From assembly GCA_016987375.1 (NCBI GenBank), contig PJRA01000263.1, forward strand, positions 2,950,074 through 3,014,073: DNA of 64,000 bases. The letters are read 5' to 3'. The notes below the pieces were generated by a model. It saw nothing but the letters and a program-made list of their open reading frames with translations. It was not told where the DNA came from and ran no database searches. Numbering within the stretch: the stretch's first letter is position 1; each line of letters starts with the position of its first letter. The position numbers and the translations under genes were made by a program. Below, one piece after another: positions 33,626 to 45,002 of the stretch. Source of the stretch: Brachionus koreanus (Eukaryota; Rotifera; Eurotatoria; Ploima; Brachionidae).

Positions 33626-36600
33626 AAAAAAAGAGTTAGACATATTATTTGAAGAGCATTCAATTCTGTCTATTCTAAAATATATAATAACTTAAAATTT
33701 TGGAATTATAGAAATGCTAAAATCAAAATCCAAAATTTAATGAATCAACATAATATTGGCAGAATTGAAATATAAATTCAAGATAATAAAAATCTTGCAA
33801 TATTGATAATCAATGCATTTTTCTGTTTTTAAAAAATGATTCTTATTAATAATTTTAATTTAATTTATAAGATGCTTATCGATTTAACCAATGAACTTAA
33901 AAAAGTGAAAAAAATTTGACTTGAGAGTATTATTAAAAAATTTCTTTATCTTCTTTAATTTTCAGTTATTCATTGAAAAAATTCACTGCCAATTGGTCTG
34001 TTGATTCTTGTATTTGATTGTTTAGCATGTCTTTTGAGAATTCTTTAGAATCTTGTCCGTATTGAAATTTTCTTTCAATTCAGCATCTTACATTTTCTTT
34101 TTTATATCTGATTGTAGTTTTTTTAGCAACATATAAGAATATCGGAATATCCAAATGAAAAAAATATTTTTTTCTTCTTTTTATTTTTCTTTTTATTGAA
34201 AAAAGTATTTTTCTTCCTAAGGAAACTAAAGCAATCGTTTTGTTTTTAATTTGCTTAAATAAAAAAATTTTAAAAACTTAAATATTTTTTCAATTCTGTC
34301 TAAATCAATTTTATTATTAATAAGATAAATTTACAACTTAGATGCGTTATAATCAAAATTTGACGAGCTGATCAAATTGCTGATTCAATGATTTAGTTGA
34401 TATTTGCATTTTTTAATTATAAAAGTGCTAATTTTTTCCAATGAGAAGGAAGCGCTAAAATTTGATTTAATAATAATTAAATTCAATTTTCTTTTTTTAT
34501 TTAAGACTTTGAGAATTAAAAAATAAAATGCTGTAAAATTTAAATTTTTTTAAGTAAAATAACACCATCTTGTTTAAGACATTAACTTTTTATCAATTAT
34601 CTTATTAAATTTTAAAGTTTTTTTTCTATCAAGTTGGAATATTTTTTGTCATGTAGACTGATCAAATCTCAAAAAATCAGAAATAAAAGTCAATATCTGT
34701 TATGTCTGTTAAAATAAAGTGGAAATAATTTTGCTTAATCAATTCACATAAATTAAATATAATGATCATTTGGTTTCTAATTTTATATAAATTGTTGCAT
34801 TAAATTTCAAAAATTGACAATTTCAAATTAAAAAAAAGCTATTCAAACAGAAAATTAGTGGCATTTTCAAAGAAAATTTCATCATACGGATTAATCAATT
34901 CAATTCACGTTATAAAAAGGTGCTTATGAAAAATTATGTAATGAAAAGTCCCTCGTGTATTTAGAAGAGCCAATTTTTTCAAAAAAAATTATTAATAAAT
35001 TTAGAGATTAAGAAAATAGCTGAAATAAATTAAAAAAAAAAAGCTATGAGATAATATACAGAAAAATTATTTAATAAAAAAAAAACAAAATATATTTTTT
35101 TTATCATCCTGAAGGAAAAACTCGACTGCTCATTTTGAGAGTGTGCCTAATAAATAATAAGTTTTAAGAAAATGAATTTTTATAAATAAAGAAGCTAGTT
35201 TAAAATCAGGATTTTAAGACAGTTCTACGTTTATTGATTTAAAAAATTAAGCTTTTGTAAACATTAATAAAAGAAATATTCATAAATTATCTAATATTTT
35301 AAAAAAAGTTCTAAGTCGGTTCACACAGTTTTCTCTTCTGTAAGAGTTTCTCTCAATTTACCGTCTTGAAAAACTATGAATTGAATTTTCAGATTAAGAA
35401 GTTCTTAATTTAAAATTCAGGGTTTAGCTTGAAATTATATTCGGGATATTTTCTTAGTTAAAGATCCCTCCTTAGAAATTAAATTAGATTCGGATAGTTT
35501 CATAACAACAATAATCTAACACAGACTTTTAATTTAGATTTAGTTCTTAGAGAAAATCAACATTTCAAAAACATTAGATGCTATTTATCAGGATTTTTAG
35601 TCTGATTAAAGAAAAGAACAGCAGATTTTAAATTAATATTAATAATCCAACTAAAAAAAATTTTTGAAATAAATTAAGTATTTTTAATTATAATATTATT
35701 ATTGTATTGAAAACTGACAAAGGTTTGGTTATTCAAGTTGAGAATAATAAATGAGAATAATTGAACTAAAGAACAATTAAATTTTCAAAAAAAAATATTT
35801 TAATTATAACTAAATATTTAATTTCATTTTAGAATTTAAGCGACTAATTAAAATTCGTAATTTAAAGAAAAAATGAGACTTTTCTAGTTTGATTTTCTGA
35901 GAGTAACTTGCACTTGGAAAATTTAACCAAATACCTGTTAAAAAAATTAAGAATATTTAACTTAAATGACTTGTATTTAAAATGTTCATTTTAATGTTCG
36001 CATTTTAATTTATCAAAAGACTAAGCCTTATGTTTTATTTAATCAATTAATTTAGTTTTTCAAATAGCATTCACAAAAAAAAGCTGCCTTAAACTTTTTA
36101 AGCCATCATGTTTAGTTTTTATAAATTTAAATTAATGAGCAAGATGATTGTATTGAATAGAGACCAACTTGGGATCATTGAATTATGTTTTTTTTTGGGT
36201 AATTAAATATATGTATTTGTCATGACCTGGTTACAATAAAAGTTGCCTAGCAATAATAGATAAGTTTTATGAGGTAAAATATTTTTTGCATGTAAATGAA
36301 CTTAAGACTATATTTTGGTTAATTCAAATTAAAGCTTTGGTGCAAAAATCAAGAAAATTTGCAAATATATTTTTAAAGTTAAGAGAATTAAAATTTTAAT
36401 ATTGAGACAAAAAGATGAGTCAGTTAACATTTTCTAGCTAAAGAAAAATTAGCTTGCTTCATCGTATAAAAAGACTTCAAATTTTTTTTTAAATTCAATC
36501 AATCAATGTTTTGATTAAAAAAGTTTGAGTGTTAAGTTAATTTTTTTGATAAAAAAAATTGTCAATCGATTGCAAAAATAGTCTAAAGTTTGCATTTTTT

Positions 36601-36779
36601 TACTTTTTATTAGAATAAATAACGTAAAAGCCTTGGAAGCTATTAACCAATTCAAATAAAAATCTGTCTTCCAAATAAAACCTAGTCAATTAGAAGAAGT
36701 CTAGACTAATCAAATTCTATTTTTGCTTTAGATAAGAAACAGAAAAGTTCGATACTTATAAAATTCGTCTTGAAAAAAA
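33626..36779. other. Large intergenic region
   Basis: More than 3 kb without a convincing gene. At 34140-33975 (minus strand) a protein-like stretch reads VAKKTTIRYKKENVRC, stop, then IERKFQYGQDSKEFSKDM and LNNQIQESTDQLAVNFF; it may be a decayed exon, but no family was recognised. Otherwise only AT-rich, low-complexity DNA. Confidence 0.35.
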
Positions 36780-37283
36780 ATGTCTGCCGGTATAGATCAA
36801 TCACATCATGTCAAATTTAACCTCCAAGAAGAAGAAATAAAAAATCATCATGAAAATTTGGACATAGTTAAAATTGATGGCAATAAATATGACATCAATC
36901 TTGGCTACTTGAAGATAGATCATTTTTATAAAGTAGTTTTTAGCTTGAAATTAGATGGAAATTTTAAGAACGTGGTTTTTGTGCCTCATTTATCAAGTCC
37001 TCAAGTATCTTTGAAAGAGTTGAAAAATAAATCAGATCTGTCAAAAGGTGAATACGAAATGTGTTTTGTTTTCTATGCGTCCAAAGAAAAACACGATAAA
37101 GAAACGGCTTGTCTACGACTTGGTGATGATGAAGCAAATATACTTGAGATAAATTTTGAAGCAAAAGTTCTTGGTGCTCATCAAGGCACTCCGCTTCTTC
37201 GAAACGGTATTACGCTTTTACCAAATCACACCAACCATCTGGACTCGAAAAGCATTCAGAAGCTACACTTTAACTTAAATTAA
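36780..37283 (+). CDS. ADISSP / C20orf27 homologue (UPF0687 family)
   Basis: An intronless 167-residue protein, near the 174 residues of the vertebrate protein. Similarity to the C20orf27 (adipose-secreted signalling protein) family runs through the molecule: an early His-containing HHVKFNLQ, then VKIDGNKYDINLGYLKIDHF (family: V..F.VkvGFLKi.HrYe), and near the end EAKVLGAHQGTPLLRNGI, equivalent to the conserved ARVM..HHGTP.L..G. The family is widespread in animals; a secreted metabolic role is reported in mammals, but its biochemical function is unclear and no signal peptide is visible here. A poly(A) signal AATAAA is at 37339-37344. The start was chosen as the first ATG of the open frame. 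Confidence 0.88.
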   Translation: MSAGIDQSHHVKFNLQEEEIKNHHENLDIVKIDGNKYDINLGYLKIDHFYKVVFSLKLDGNFKNVVFVPHLSSPQVSLKELKNKSDLSKGEYEMCFVFYASKEKHDKETACLRLGDDEANILEINFEAKVLGAHQGTPLLRNGITLLPNHTNHLDSKSIQKLHFNLN

Positions 37284-38341
37284 AATCAATTTTAAATCGA
37301 ATTAAATTTGTGAAAAACAAACGAAAAGATTTGTACTCAATAAATGCGTTTTATTTTATTTCAGCATGTCATAGATTTATTTTTTTAAAGAATTTTGAGA
37401 TTCTTCTAATTAAAATAACTTTGGACTAAAAATATCAAGGTTGTTTTTCAAAGTTAAAATGTTTTACTTTTTTTTTTTTTGAAAAATTAAATATTTTATA
37501 AATTAAATAAAATATTTTTACAATAAAAATATATAAAAAAATTAAACATTATATTGAATTTAATTATGAAATCTAAAAGTCTCAATTACTTAGCTTATCT
37601 AAATTATTTCCAGATTTTAAAAGTACTAAATTTTTTTTTGAATATTCAAGTGTTTTTTTAAACATTAAAATTAGATATTATCCCATTTAAAAATCAACGC
37701 GTCGCTTACTTCCTTTATTCAAAAACTGAAAGTAGCTTTATCATCAAGATTTTTTGATAAAAACTAATTATCATTTTAAAATAGCTTTAATTAGCTACTA
37801 TTTAAGTTTCTCTTTTTTAAAAAATTCCTGAACAAAAAATTTAGAAACTAAGGAATCTAAATATCAATAAATTATGTATTAGAAATATTTTTATAAACAA
37901 AAGTAATAAAATATATTTTTTGTCTTTTAAAATTAGATGCTGTTTCGAAATAGTTTTTCTTTCTGTTGAATTTTCAAAAAATAAAACGACAAAAATAGCC
38001 TTAAATACTTTTAAAAAATTTCGCTTGGAATAAAAATGAAAATGAAAGATAAAAATAGCGCGCAAATTTTTTAACAATGTGTCACAAATTTTCCAGATTA
38101 ATAGGTTCCAGATACTGTTGTCAATTTAGGATTTTAAAATTTAAGTCTTTTGTTTTAAAAAAGAATCTAATACAAATAATGTTTGTATTCAAGGAGGGAA
38201 GTTAAAATTATTTTTATCATTTATATTAATAAAAAGCCAAGCTTTTTACATTCTAAAAATATTTTACTTTTTAGCAAAAAAAGTTTGAACTTTTTCAAAG
38301 AGTAATAATAGTCAGTTTGAATAAAAAAATAAGGATAAACA
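37284..38341. other. Intergenic, no gene seen
   Basis: AT-rich spacer between ADISSP and the P450 gene. Two ORFs of 60-80 codons on the minus strand (37841-38077 and 38221-38406) are F/L/K-rich low-complexity reading and were not accepted. Confidence 0.4.
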
Positions 38342-41300
38342 ATGACTGATTGGTCTTTTGATGTTGGCAAAATTTTGTGGCTTATTTTTTCAAAAGAAGT
38401 GGCCATTCTGCTTGTTTTCAGCTATCTAATGTATATGATCTTATCAGTAGAATATTTTTCTAATATTTTTTTTTATTAATTTTTGAATAAATAATAAAGG
38501 ATAATTGTCTGGAAATATCAGTATTTTAAACAAAGAGGTATAAAGACACCAAAATATAGATTTATCTGTGGCAACTATTTCGATTTGATTAGAAATAAAG
38601 TTAGATAAATTTTCTTATATACAAATTTATTTTATTAACTTGCTAAATAGAGTGAATCAGAAAATGTGTACAAATGGACTATGCAATTGGGAAAAACATT
38701 TGGGTATCAAAAATTACAACGTTTATAATTAGAAAAGTTTCAAAGTTCTTATTTCTAAGATATTTTGAAGGACACAGTCCCGTTTTAGTAACCAGCGATT
38801 TGGATATTATACAAGAAGTATTTATACGGCAATTTAGTAATTTTTCGGCTCGAAAGGTAAAAAGTTTTTTTCGCGTTTGATTTTTAAATTGATAAAAATA
38901 GAAAAATCCTATGGAAGGAGCTGACAGCAGGGAATTCAATCATCTAATGAGATCATCAAATTGTAAACCGATTTTGCTCAGTCAAAAATAAATTAAATAA
39001 AAATTTACAGGTAGATGGAAACGAATGAGATCTATCATGAATCCAACGTTTTCTAAACAAAAATTAGAAAAAGTAGCTCATTTTTATCGAATGTATCAAT
39101 AATGTAGAATATTTTTATATCTAGATGAATCCACTTCTAAATGAATGTATAGATAGACTAATTAATAAAATAAGGAATAACATTATATCTGAACTGAAAA
39201 TTCAAGAGTAATTAAGGAATGAATTTAATTTTTTTTAATTTTTTTAAATTTTCTTTAGAGCTTTCAAGAAGCTAACTATGGATTCTCTTTGGAAATGCAC
39301 TTATGGCATAGATTTAAATATTCAAAATAAACCATATAACGAATATTTTAAAGCCAGTGAAAAAATTTTTGCTGATGCCTATAAATTTAAATTCATAAAA
39401 ATACTATCAAGTATCATTAGTGATTACTATTTATTTCCATTTAAAAATTTATTTCCCAAGTTTTTTTTCCTGAGTTTGACTTTTTGTGGATTTTTTTTAC
39501 AAATTTTCAGAACGAAATAAAAAAACGGATCGGTTTAGGTAAATCTAATTAATTTTTTTTGTAAATTTTAAATAACCATTGAGTAAAGCGAATGAACCAA
39601 AAGTCTTCATAATCAATGAATTTCACAAAACTTTGAAAGAAAGAATTTCTAATAATCAAGTAATTATTGCTTTAATCCTAAGCTGTGCTTATAAGATTTG
39701 TAGTTGGAAAATTTTAATGTTCAAATGCTGTTAAGCAATTCATTTTAATTTTGGTTTGTTTATTTTTCGTTCATTTTTGGAAAATTTTTGGCAGCATTAA
39801 AAGATATGCATTTGAAATCGACCCTTTTCCCATTTATATCACCACTATTTTTTAATTAATTGTCACATACAGTATGTTCTCAATTTTTTGAACCCTCTGT
39901 AGAAAATTAAAAATGTTAACCTAATTGAATTTAAATATTTATTAATAAAATTGTTAAGCTAACTCTTCATTTAAGTTCTGAACTACGAACATTTTAATAA
40001 TAATAATAATAATAATAGTTAATATTCTACGATCAACTTAGTTTAACTAAATTGAAAAAGCGGAATAACTAATTTAGTCCCACTATAGTAGACTTTTGTT
40101 TGTACCGACATTATTGAATTCATTTTCGCTTGCACTATCCCATTCTTCTTCTTCTTATTTGCATTTTAAACCTCAAAGGCTGAACAAAATTTAAGTTTTG
40201 AGTCTAGCGTAATGCCTAACAATTTAACATTTTCCTCACAATTTAAATTGTTATAGTAAATTTTAAGGTCTAAGTTGATTTTGAATTTTGTTCTTCTTTC
40301 AAAGATCGTGTAGCATGCTTTTTCAATAGAAACTTTCATTTTCTACTTGAAAAATCATTTCTCAACTTCTTTAAGGTATTTATTTATTGTATTTTCAAGA
40401 ATACCTTCCTTATTAAAAATAAAAAAATTGGCCAAATCGTCTGCAAAAAGAAGAAAGTATTGGCAATTCGGTTTATTTCTTTTTGGTATATCATTTATAA
40501 AAATGCTTAAAGATAATAGTAAATAAAAAAAGGCTTAAATAACTTAAAACTTAGTTAGTTTTAACTTAATGAGTACATGGATAATTTATTAATATTGAGG
40601 TAAAAATCACTAATTTAGGTAAAATAAATTAAATTAGTATAGCAAAACTAAGTGTGTTAAATAATTTTTTATTTGTTGTTTGTTTATTATAATTTTGGTA
40701 TTTTTTACTATTTTTTTGGATATAGTTTACTGACGTCATTTTTTATGGTAAAGTTAATTAATAAAAAGAAATCAACATTTTGACAAAAAAGACATTCGTG
40801 CGTGATTGAAACTGAACATTAGATAAATTAACAAAACAGATAGCAAAAAAAATCTAAAAATTAGAAAAATATAAAATAAAAATAATTAATTAAATTTGAT
40901 TAAATAACAAGAAAACTATTTTGTAGCAAAAAAAACGATGTGTTTAAAGCTAGATAGTGTTGCAATTAAATTTTATTATTTATTAGCTTTAAGTCTCATA
41001 CACAGAGTAAAGAATTTAATAAAATTTTAAAAAATACATTATTATTAATTATTATTAGGAATAGTCGGTGGCGGCCACAGAAAGCTTAAGTTTTTAATTT
41101 AAAATTAATTAGCTTCCTTAAACAAATTAAATAAATGAAGTGTTAATTGAAGTATATAATTATTGATGAAGCATGTGTTTAGCCACTAAAATTATACAAA
41201 AAATTTTTATATTTTACATCTTTTCCTGCATATAATAGGACAATATAAATGCTATAAATTTTACATTTGAACAAAAAAGCATTTGTATTAGGCAAAAAAA

Positions 41301-42622
41301 ATCCAAAATTTTTTATTGCAATATCTAACTTATTTCAATTGATTTTTATATTTTACATTCTAAAAATTGATCTTGTCAATGAATTGAGAAAATATTTATA
41401 AATGGAAAAGTGATCAATTTCAAATACAAATCTTTTAATGATGTTTAAAATTTAAAGATAAAAAAAAATATACTAACTAATATCAGATGATATGATGTCA
41501 CAAGTTAATTTATGGCACTTTACAGAAAAATATATGTTTTAGCGTTTAAATTTTGATAAAAAAATTCATTTTAACACTAGCATTTAAACATTAAATTTAT
41601 TCCAATTGGAAATTAACTTTTGTACAATTTAGAACTTAAATTACAATAAAAGTAAAAAATTTGTGTAAAGGAATACAGAAAAGATTATATGCAATTATTA
41701 ATTGATTCTCTTGATGATGACGAAAAATTGATTAAAAAATATGATCATCTTAACATAAATGAAATAAAAGATATTCATTTGGAAAAAAAGCTAACTTTAA
41801 ATGAAATAAAGGCAAATTTAAAAATGTTTATGTTAGCTGGATATGAGTCAACGAGCTTTGCTCTCTCATTTTGTTTTCATATGCTGGCCATTAAGAAAGA
41901 TGAACAAGAGACACTTTACAATGAAATTGAAGATTTTTTCAGTAATGAATCTACTGTAAGTAAAAATAATTTATAGCAGGTCATCCAGAATTTGAATTTA
42001 ATTTAGGTTCCTGATATTCAAAGCGTGAATAGGCTTCCTTATTTGGATATGTTTTGCAAAGAAATTTTGCGCTTCTATCCCATATCAAGAGTGTACTAAA
42101 AAAAAAATTTTTTTTTTTATAAAAATTTGAGCTTTTTTTAGAGCAAGACGTTGTGTAAAGCAAACAACAGTCAAAGGAATAAATATGACACCGGGCTTGA
42201 TAGTCCGAATCGATCATTTTGCAATTCATTTTGATCCTGTACTTTGGGGTCCAATTGATCCCAAAGAATTTTTTCCTTTAAGGTGATTTAAATCAAATTT
42301 AAAGAATAATGTTGAAACAGAATAAAATTTGGTTAAAAGACACAAAGTAGCAAGAAATCCTCTAAGTTTTTTGGCTTTTGGACTTGGACCAAGGATATGT
42401 CTTGGTGATTAACTTTTTTTGTTGACATATTTCTATAATTGAAATTTAGGAATGAAATTTGCATTATCGCAAATGAAATTAGCATTGGTGAAATGCTTAT
42501 TAAAGTTTGAAATTGAGAGTACTGATGAGACGCCAAAATTTTTGGAATTTAGCGAAGGTATATTACGCACAGCGATAAATGATTTTCAAATTCGATTTAA
42601 CCCAAGAACTGATAAGAATTAA
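38342..42622 (+). CDS. Cytochrome P450, CYP3-type
   Basis: Fifteen exons join in phase to about 531 residues: 38342-38430, 38500-38599, 38651-38703, 38760-38856, 38902-38962, 39011-39072, 39125-39207, 39259-39410, 39461-39538, 39589-39659, 41671-41955, 42007-42092, 42142-42282, 42340-42404, 42450-42622. It is a haem-thiolate monooxygenase, probably anchored in the ER by the hydrophobic N-terminus (LLVFSYLMIIVW). CYP3-like features are YFKQRGIKTPKY, YFEGHSPVLVTSDLDIIQEV and RWKRMRSIMNPTFSKQKL. The I-helix AGYEST (338-343), K-helix EILR (396-399) and haem loop FGLGPRICLG (466-475, ligand Cys473) are intact, so it should be functional. Intron 10 is 2 kb, against 45-160 bp for the others, and carries an RT fragment. 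Substrate cannot be inferred. Exons 5 and 9 are the least certain. Confidence 0.92.
39996..40018. repeat. (AAT)n microsatellite in P450 intron 10
   Basis: About seven tandem copies of 'taa/aat' in an otherwise AT-rich intron. It is a likely length-polymorphic site. Confidence 0.8.
40165..40525 (-). pseudogene. LINE reverse transcriptase core fragment in P450 intron 10
   Basis: The minus strand reads FINDIPKRNKPNCQYFLLFA, then ADDLANFFIFNKEGI (the catalytic FADD motif), KYLKEVEK, stop, and WKMKVS-like sequence, ending ENVKLLGITLDSKLKF. The order FINDIP - FADD - K.LLGI is the palm region of a non-LTR polymerase. Two stop codons interrupt it. It sits antisense to the P450 gene and explains part of that intron's unusual length. 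Confidence 0.85.
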
Positions 42623-43660
42623 TCCAATTTATTTGCCTGATAATTGAATAAAAATTACTTAAATTTTAAAAATAAATTTTATAAATTACTTTGTTTAGAA
42701 AATAAAAAAAAATTTAAATTATTAATTATATAATAAATGAAGTTTTAATTTAAATTAAAATTTAATTTCTATTTGATTATGCTTTATTGTCATTCATTTA
42801 TTCAAACAAATACATAAAAATTTTCTTATCAAATTTTAGCTTTTTAAATTTCTAATATGTATTTTATTGAAAATTCGGAAGAGAAATTCTAAATTTAATT
42901 TTATATTTGATGATTAGGTTTCAGTTTTAGTGTAAAATTTTCTTTAAAAATAGGAAATTTAAGCCTCTAAAATGATTTAAAATTTAATAGGCAATTTTAA
43001 TTAGTATTTATTGAACTTTTCTAATAATTAAAATGTATAAAACTTTTATTTCTTATAACTGCTTTTAGTATTTCTTTAATTTTTTAAAAGTCAGATCTAT
43101 TGAAAATAATTTTTTTTCCATTGAATTTCAAAAAGAATTTAAAAAAAATTTAATTTAAGTGAATAACATTTTTAAAATTTTGTATCAGATAAATAGATCA
43201 GAATGTAAGATTTCATCTAAAATTTAACCTAAATATATTTTTAAAAGTACATTAGTTTTTTCTTTTAAGTCGTTTTTTTTTTTGCATCGATTTTGAAAGA
43301 GATGAAAAATTTGAAAGAATGTGCTTTTAACTAGAGCATTAAAGAAAATTGTGAAAAAGCGTTGGCAATCAACTCTAATCGATCGAAAAATAAAAAAATT
43401 GACTAAAAAAATTTTTCAATTTATTATTTTACCAATCAATTACAGTCGATTATATCTTTAATGCAAAAGTATCTTTTAAAAATTTTCAACACTATCTTTA
43501 CGAGAATTTAAAACAAATGTATTTTTATTGATATTTTTATAATAATTATTTGCACTACTAAAATTTAAAAATTAAAATTCTCAATAATATTTTTAATGAA
43601 TTTATAATTTTAGTAATTGAAATTTTCAAAATTAATTTATCACGACGAATTGATTTAGAT
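42623..43660. other. Intergenic, no gene seen
   Basis: AT-rich DNA downstream of the P450 gene; no supported ORF or element. Confidence 0.4.
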
Positions 43661-43769
43661 CAGACTTATTCATAATTCACAGTTTAAACTCTAAGTCACT
43701 AAAAAGTAAATTTTAAGTCAAAGTTATGACTTGACTTGACTTAAGACTAGTGACTTAAAAACAAGTCTG
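43661..43769. mobile_element. 109-bp hAT-like MITE
   Basis: Begins 'cagacttattc' and ends 'aaacaagtctg', giving short inverted termini that start CAG, as in hAT elements. Inside, 'taagtcacta' and 'tagtgactta' form a further inverted pair. The flanks 'atttagat' and 'attcagat' match at 7 of 8 positions, fitting an 8-bp target duplication. The same CAGACTTG terminus occurs at 51051 and at both ends of 63568-63671. Confidence 0.62.
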
Positions 43770-45002
43770 ATTCAGATGATTTTTCATTTAACTAAGCTCA
43801 GTGTCTAAAATGTCTAGAATGTGGACTGAAAAAATGATCAAAACTATGAATAATTTTCAAATAAATATTTACTTCTTTTGTTACTAAAGTAATTGAGAAA
43901 TTCATTTTAAAATAAATTTTATATATTTTTTTTTAAAGTTTATTTTTAATATAAGAACAAAATTGTAGGATGTTTTATTTTTATTTAAGAGAAAAAAAAA
44001 TTCACCCAAAAAAAATTTTAAAAAAAATGAAAGATTGACTTAATCTAATCTTATTATTTTCCAAAAATTATTTATTTTTGCTTAATTTGTGACTTTTTTT
44101 CAGTTAACTAAATTACATCAAAGCTAAAATAGATAATTTTTATCTTTTTTTTTTACAATTATTTATTAAAAAAATTTATGTAATACGACCAAATTAGAAA
44201 ATTTTAAATAAGCAATTTTTCAAACATAGCATTAGGTGATATTTTTAAATCAGACTCATCATTAGAATAATTTATTTATTCATAAAAAAGCTTTGATTCT
44301 CAGATGGAATGAAAGTATAAATAGTAATATCACAAGCAAATTATACTAGTTTTATGCCTTTGGTAAATTTTTTTTTCTTTTCGAAAAAGTTTTTTTCTCT
44401 ATTTTAGCCTTATTTCATTAAAAACAAATACATTTTCTAATATTTGGGTCTTTATCTTTAGAAGACAAGCTATATTAGTATTTTTGCTTTCAATTCTAAT
44501 GCCAAATTTACATACATTTAGAATTATGCTAATTATATATTTCTCGATAGCAAATTATAATGAAATTTTAGTAATATATTTTTTGAAATTAACAAAATTA
44601 TAAAAATAATATGAATCTAGAATTTTTTTTATATTTAGAGCAGAAACGAAATATTTTTCTAAAAAAAATTTTTAAATTTTATCCTAAAAAAAATAATTCA
44701 TTTACGCAAATTTTATCATGCTTTTTTTTACACGATAATAGAAAAATAGATAATTATTACATTGCAAAATTTAAAAAAAATGTTTTTTTGATTAATTTTT
44801 AAATTTTTGCAAATTATACGGAAGAAATCAGCTATCAAAATGTTCAAAATCAATATTAAACAATCGTTTTCAAATAGTAGTATTAACAAAAAATATATAT
44901 CATTTTTAATTTGAGATCAAAATTGTTGCAATACAAAATAATAATTTAAGAAAAAAAAAAAAACAAACAGATATTTTTTAATAAAACTAACTGGCTCTGA
45001 GG
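43770..45002. other. Intergenic, no gene seen
   Basis: AT-rich spacer upstream of the CNNM gene. A 63-codon ORF at 44611-44802 is F/K/N-rich low-complexity reading and was not accepted. Confidence 0.4.
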
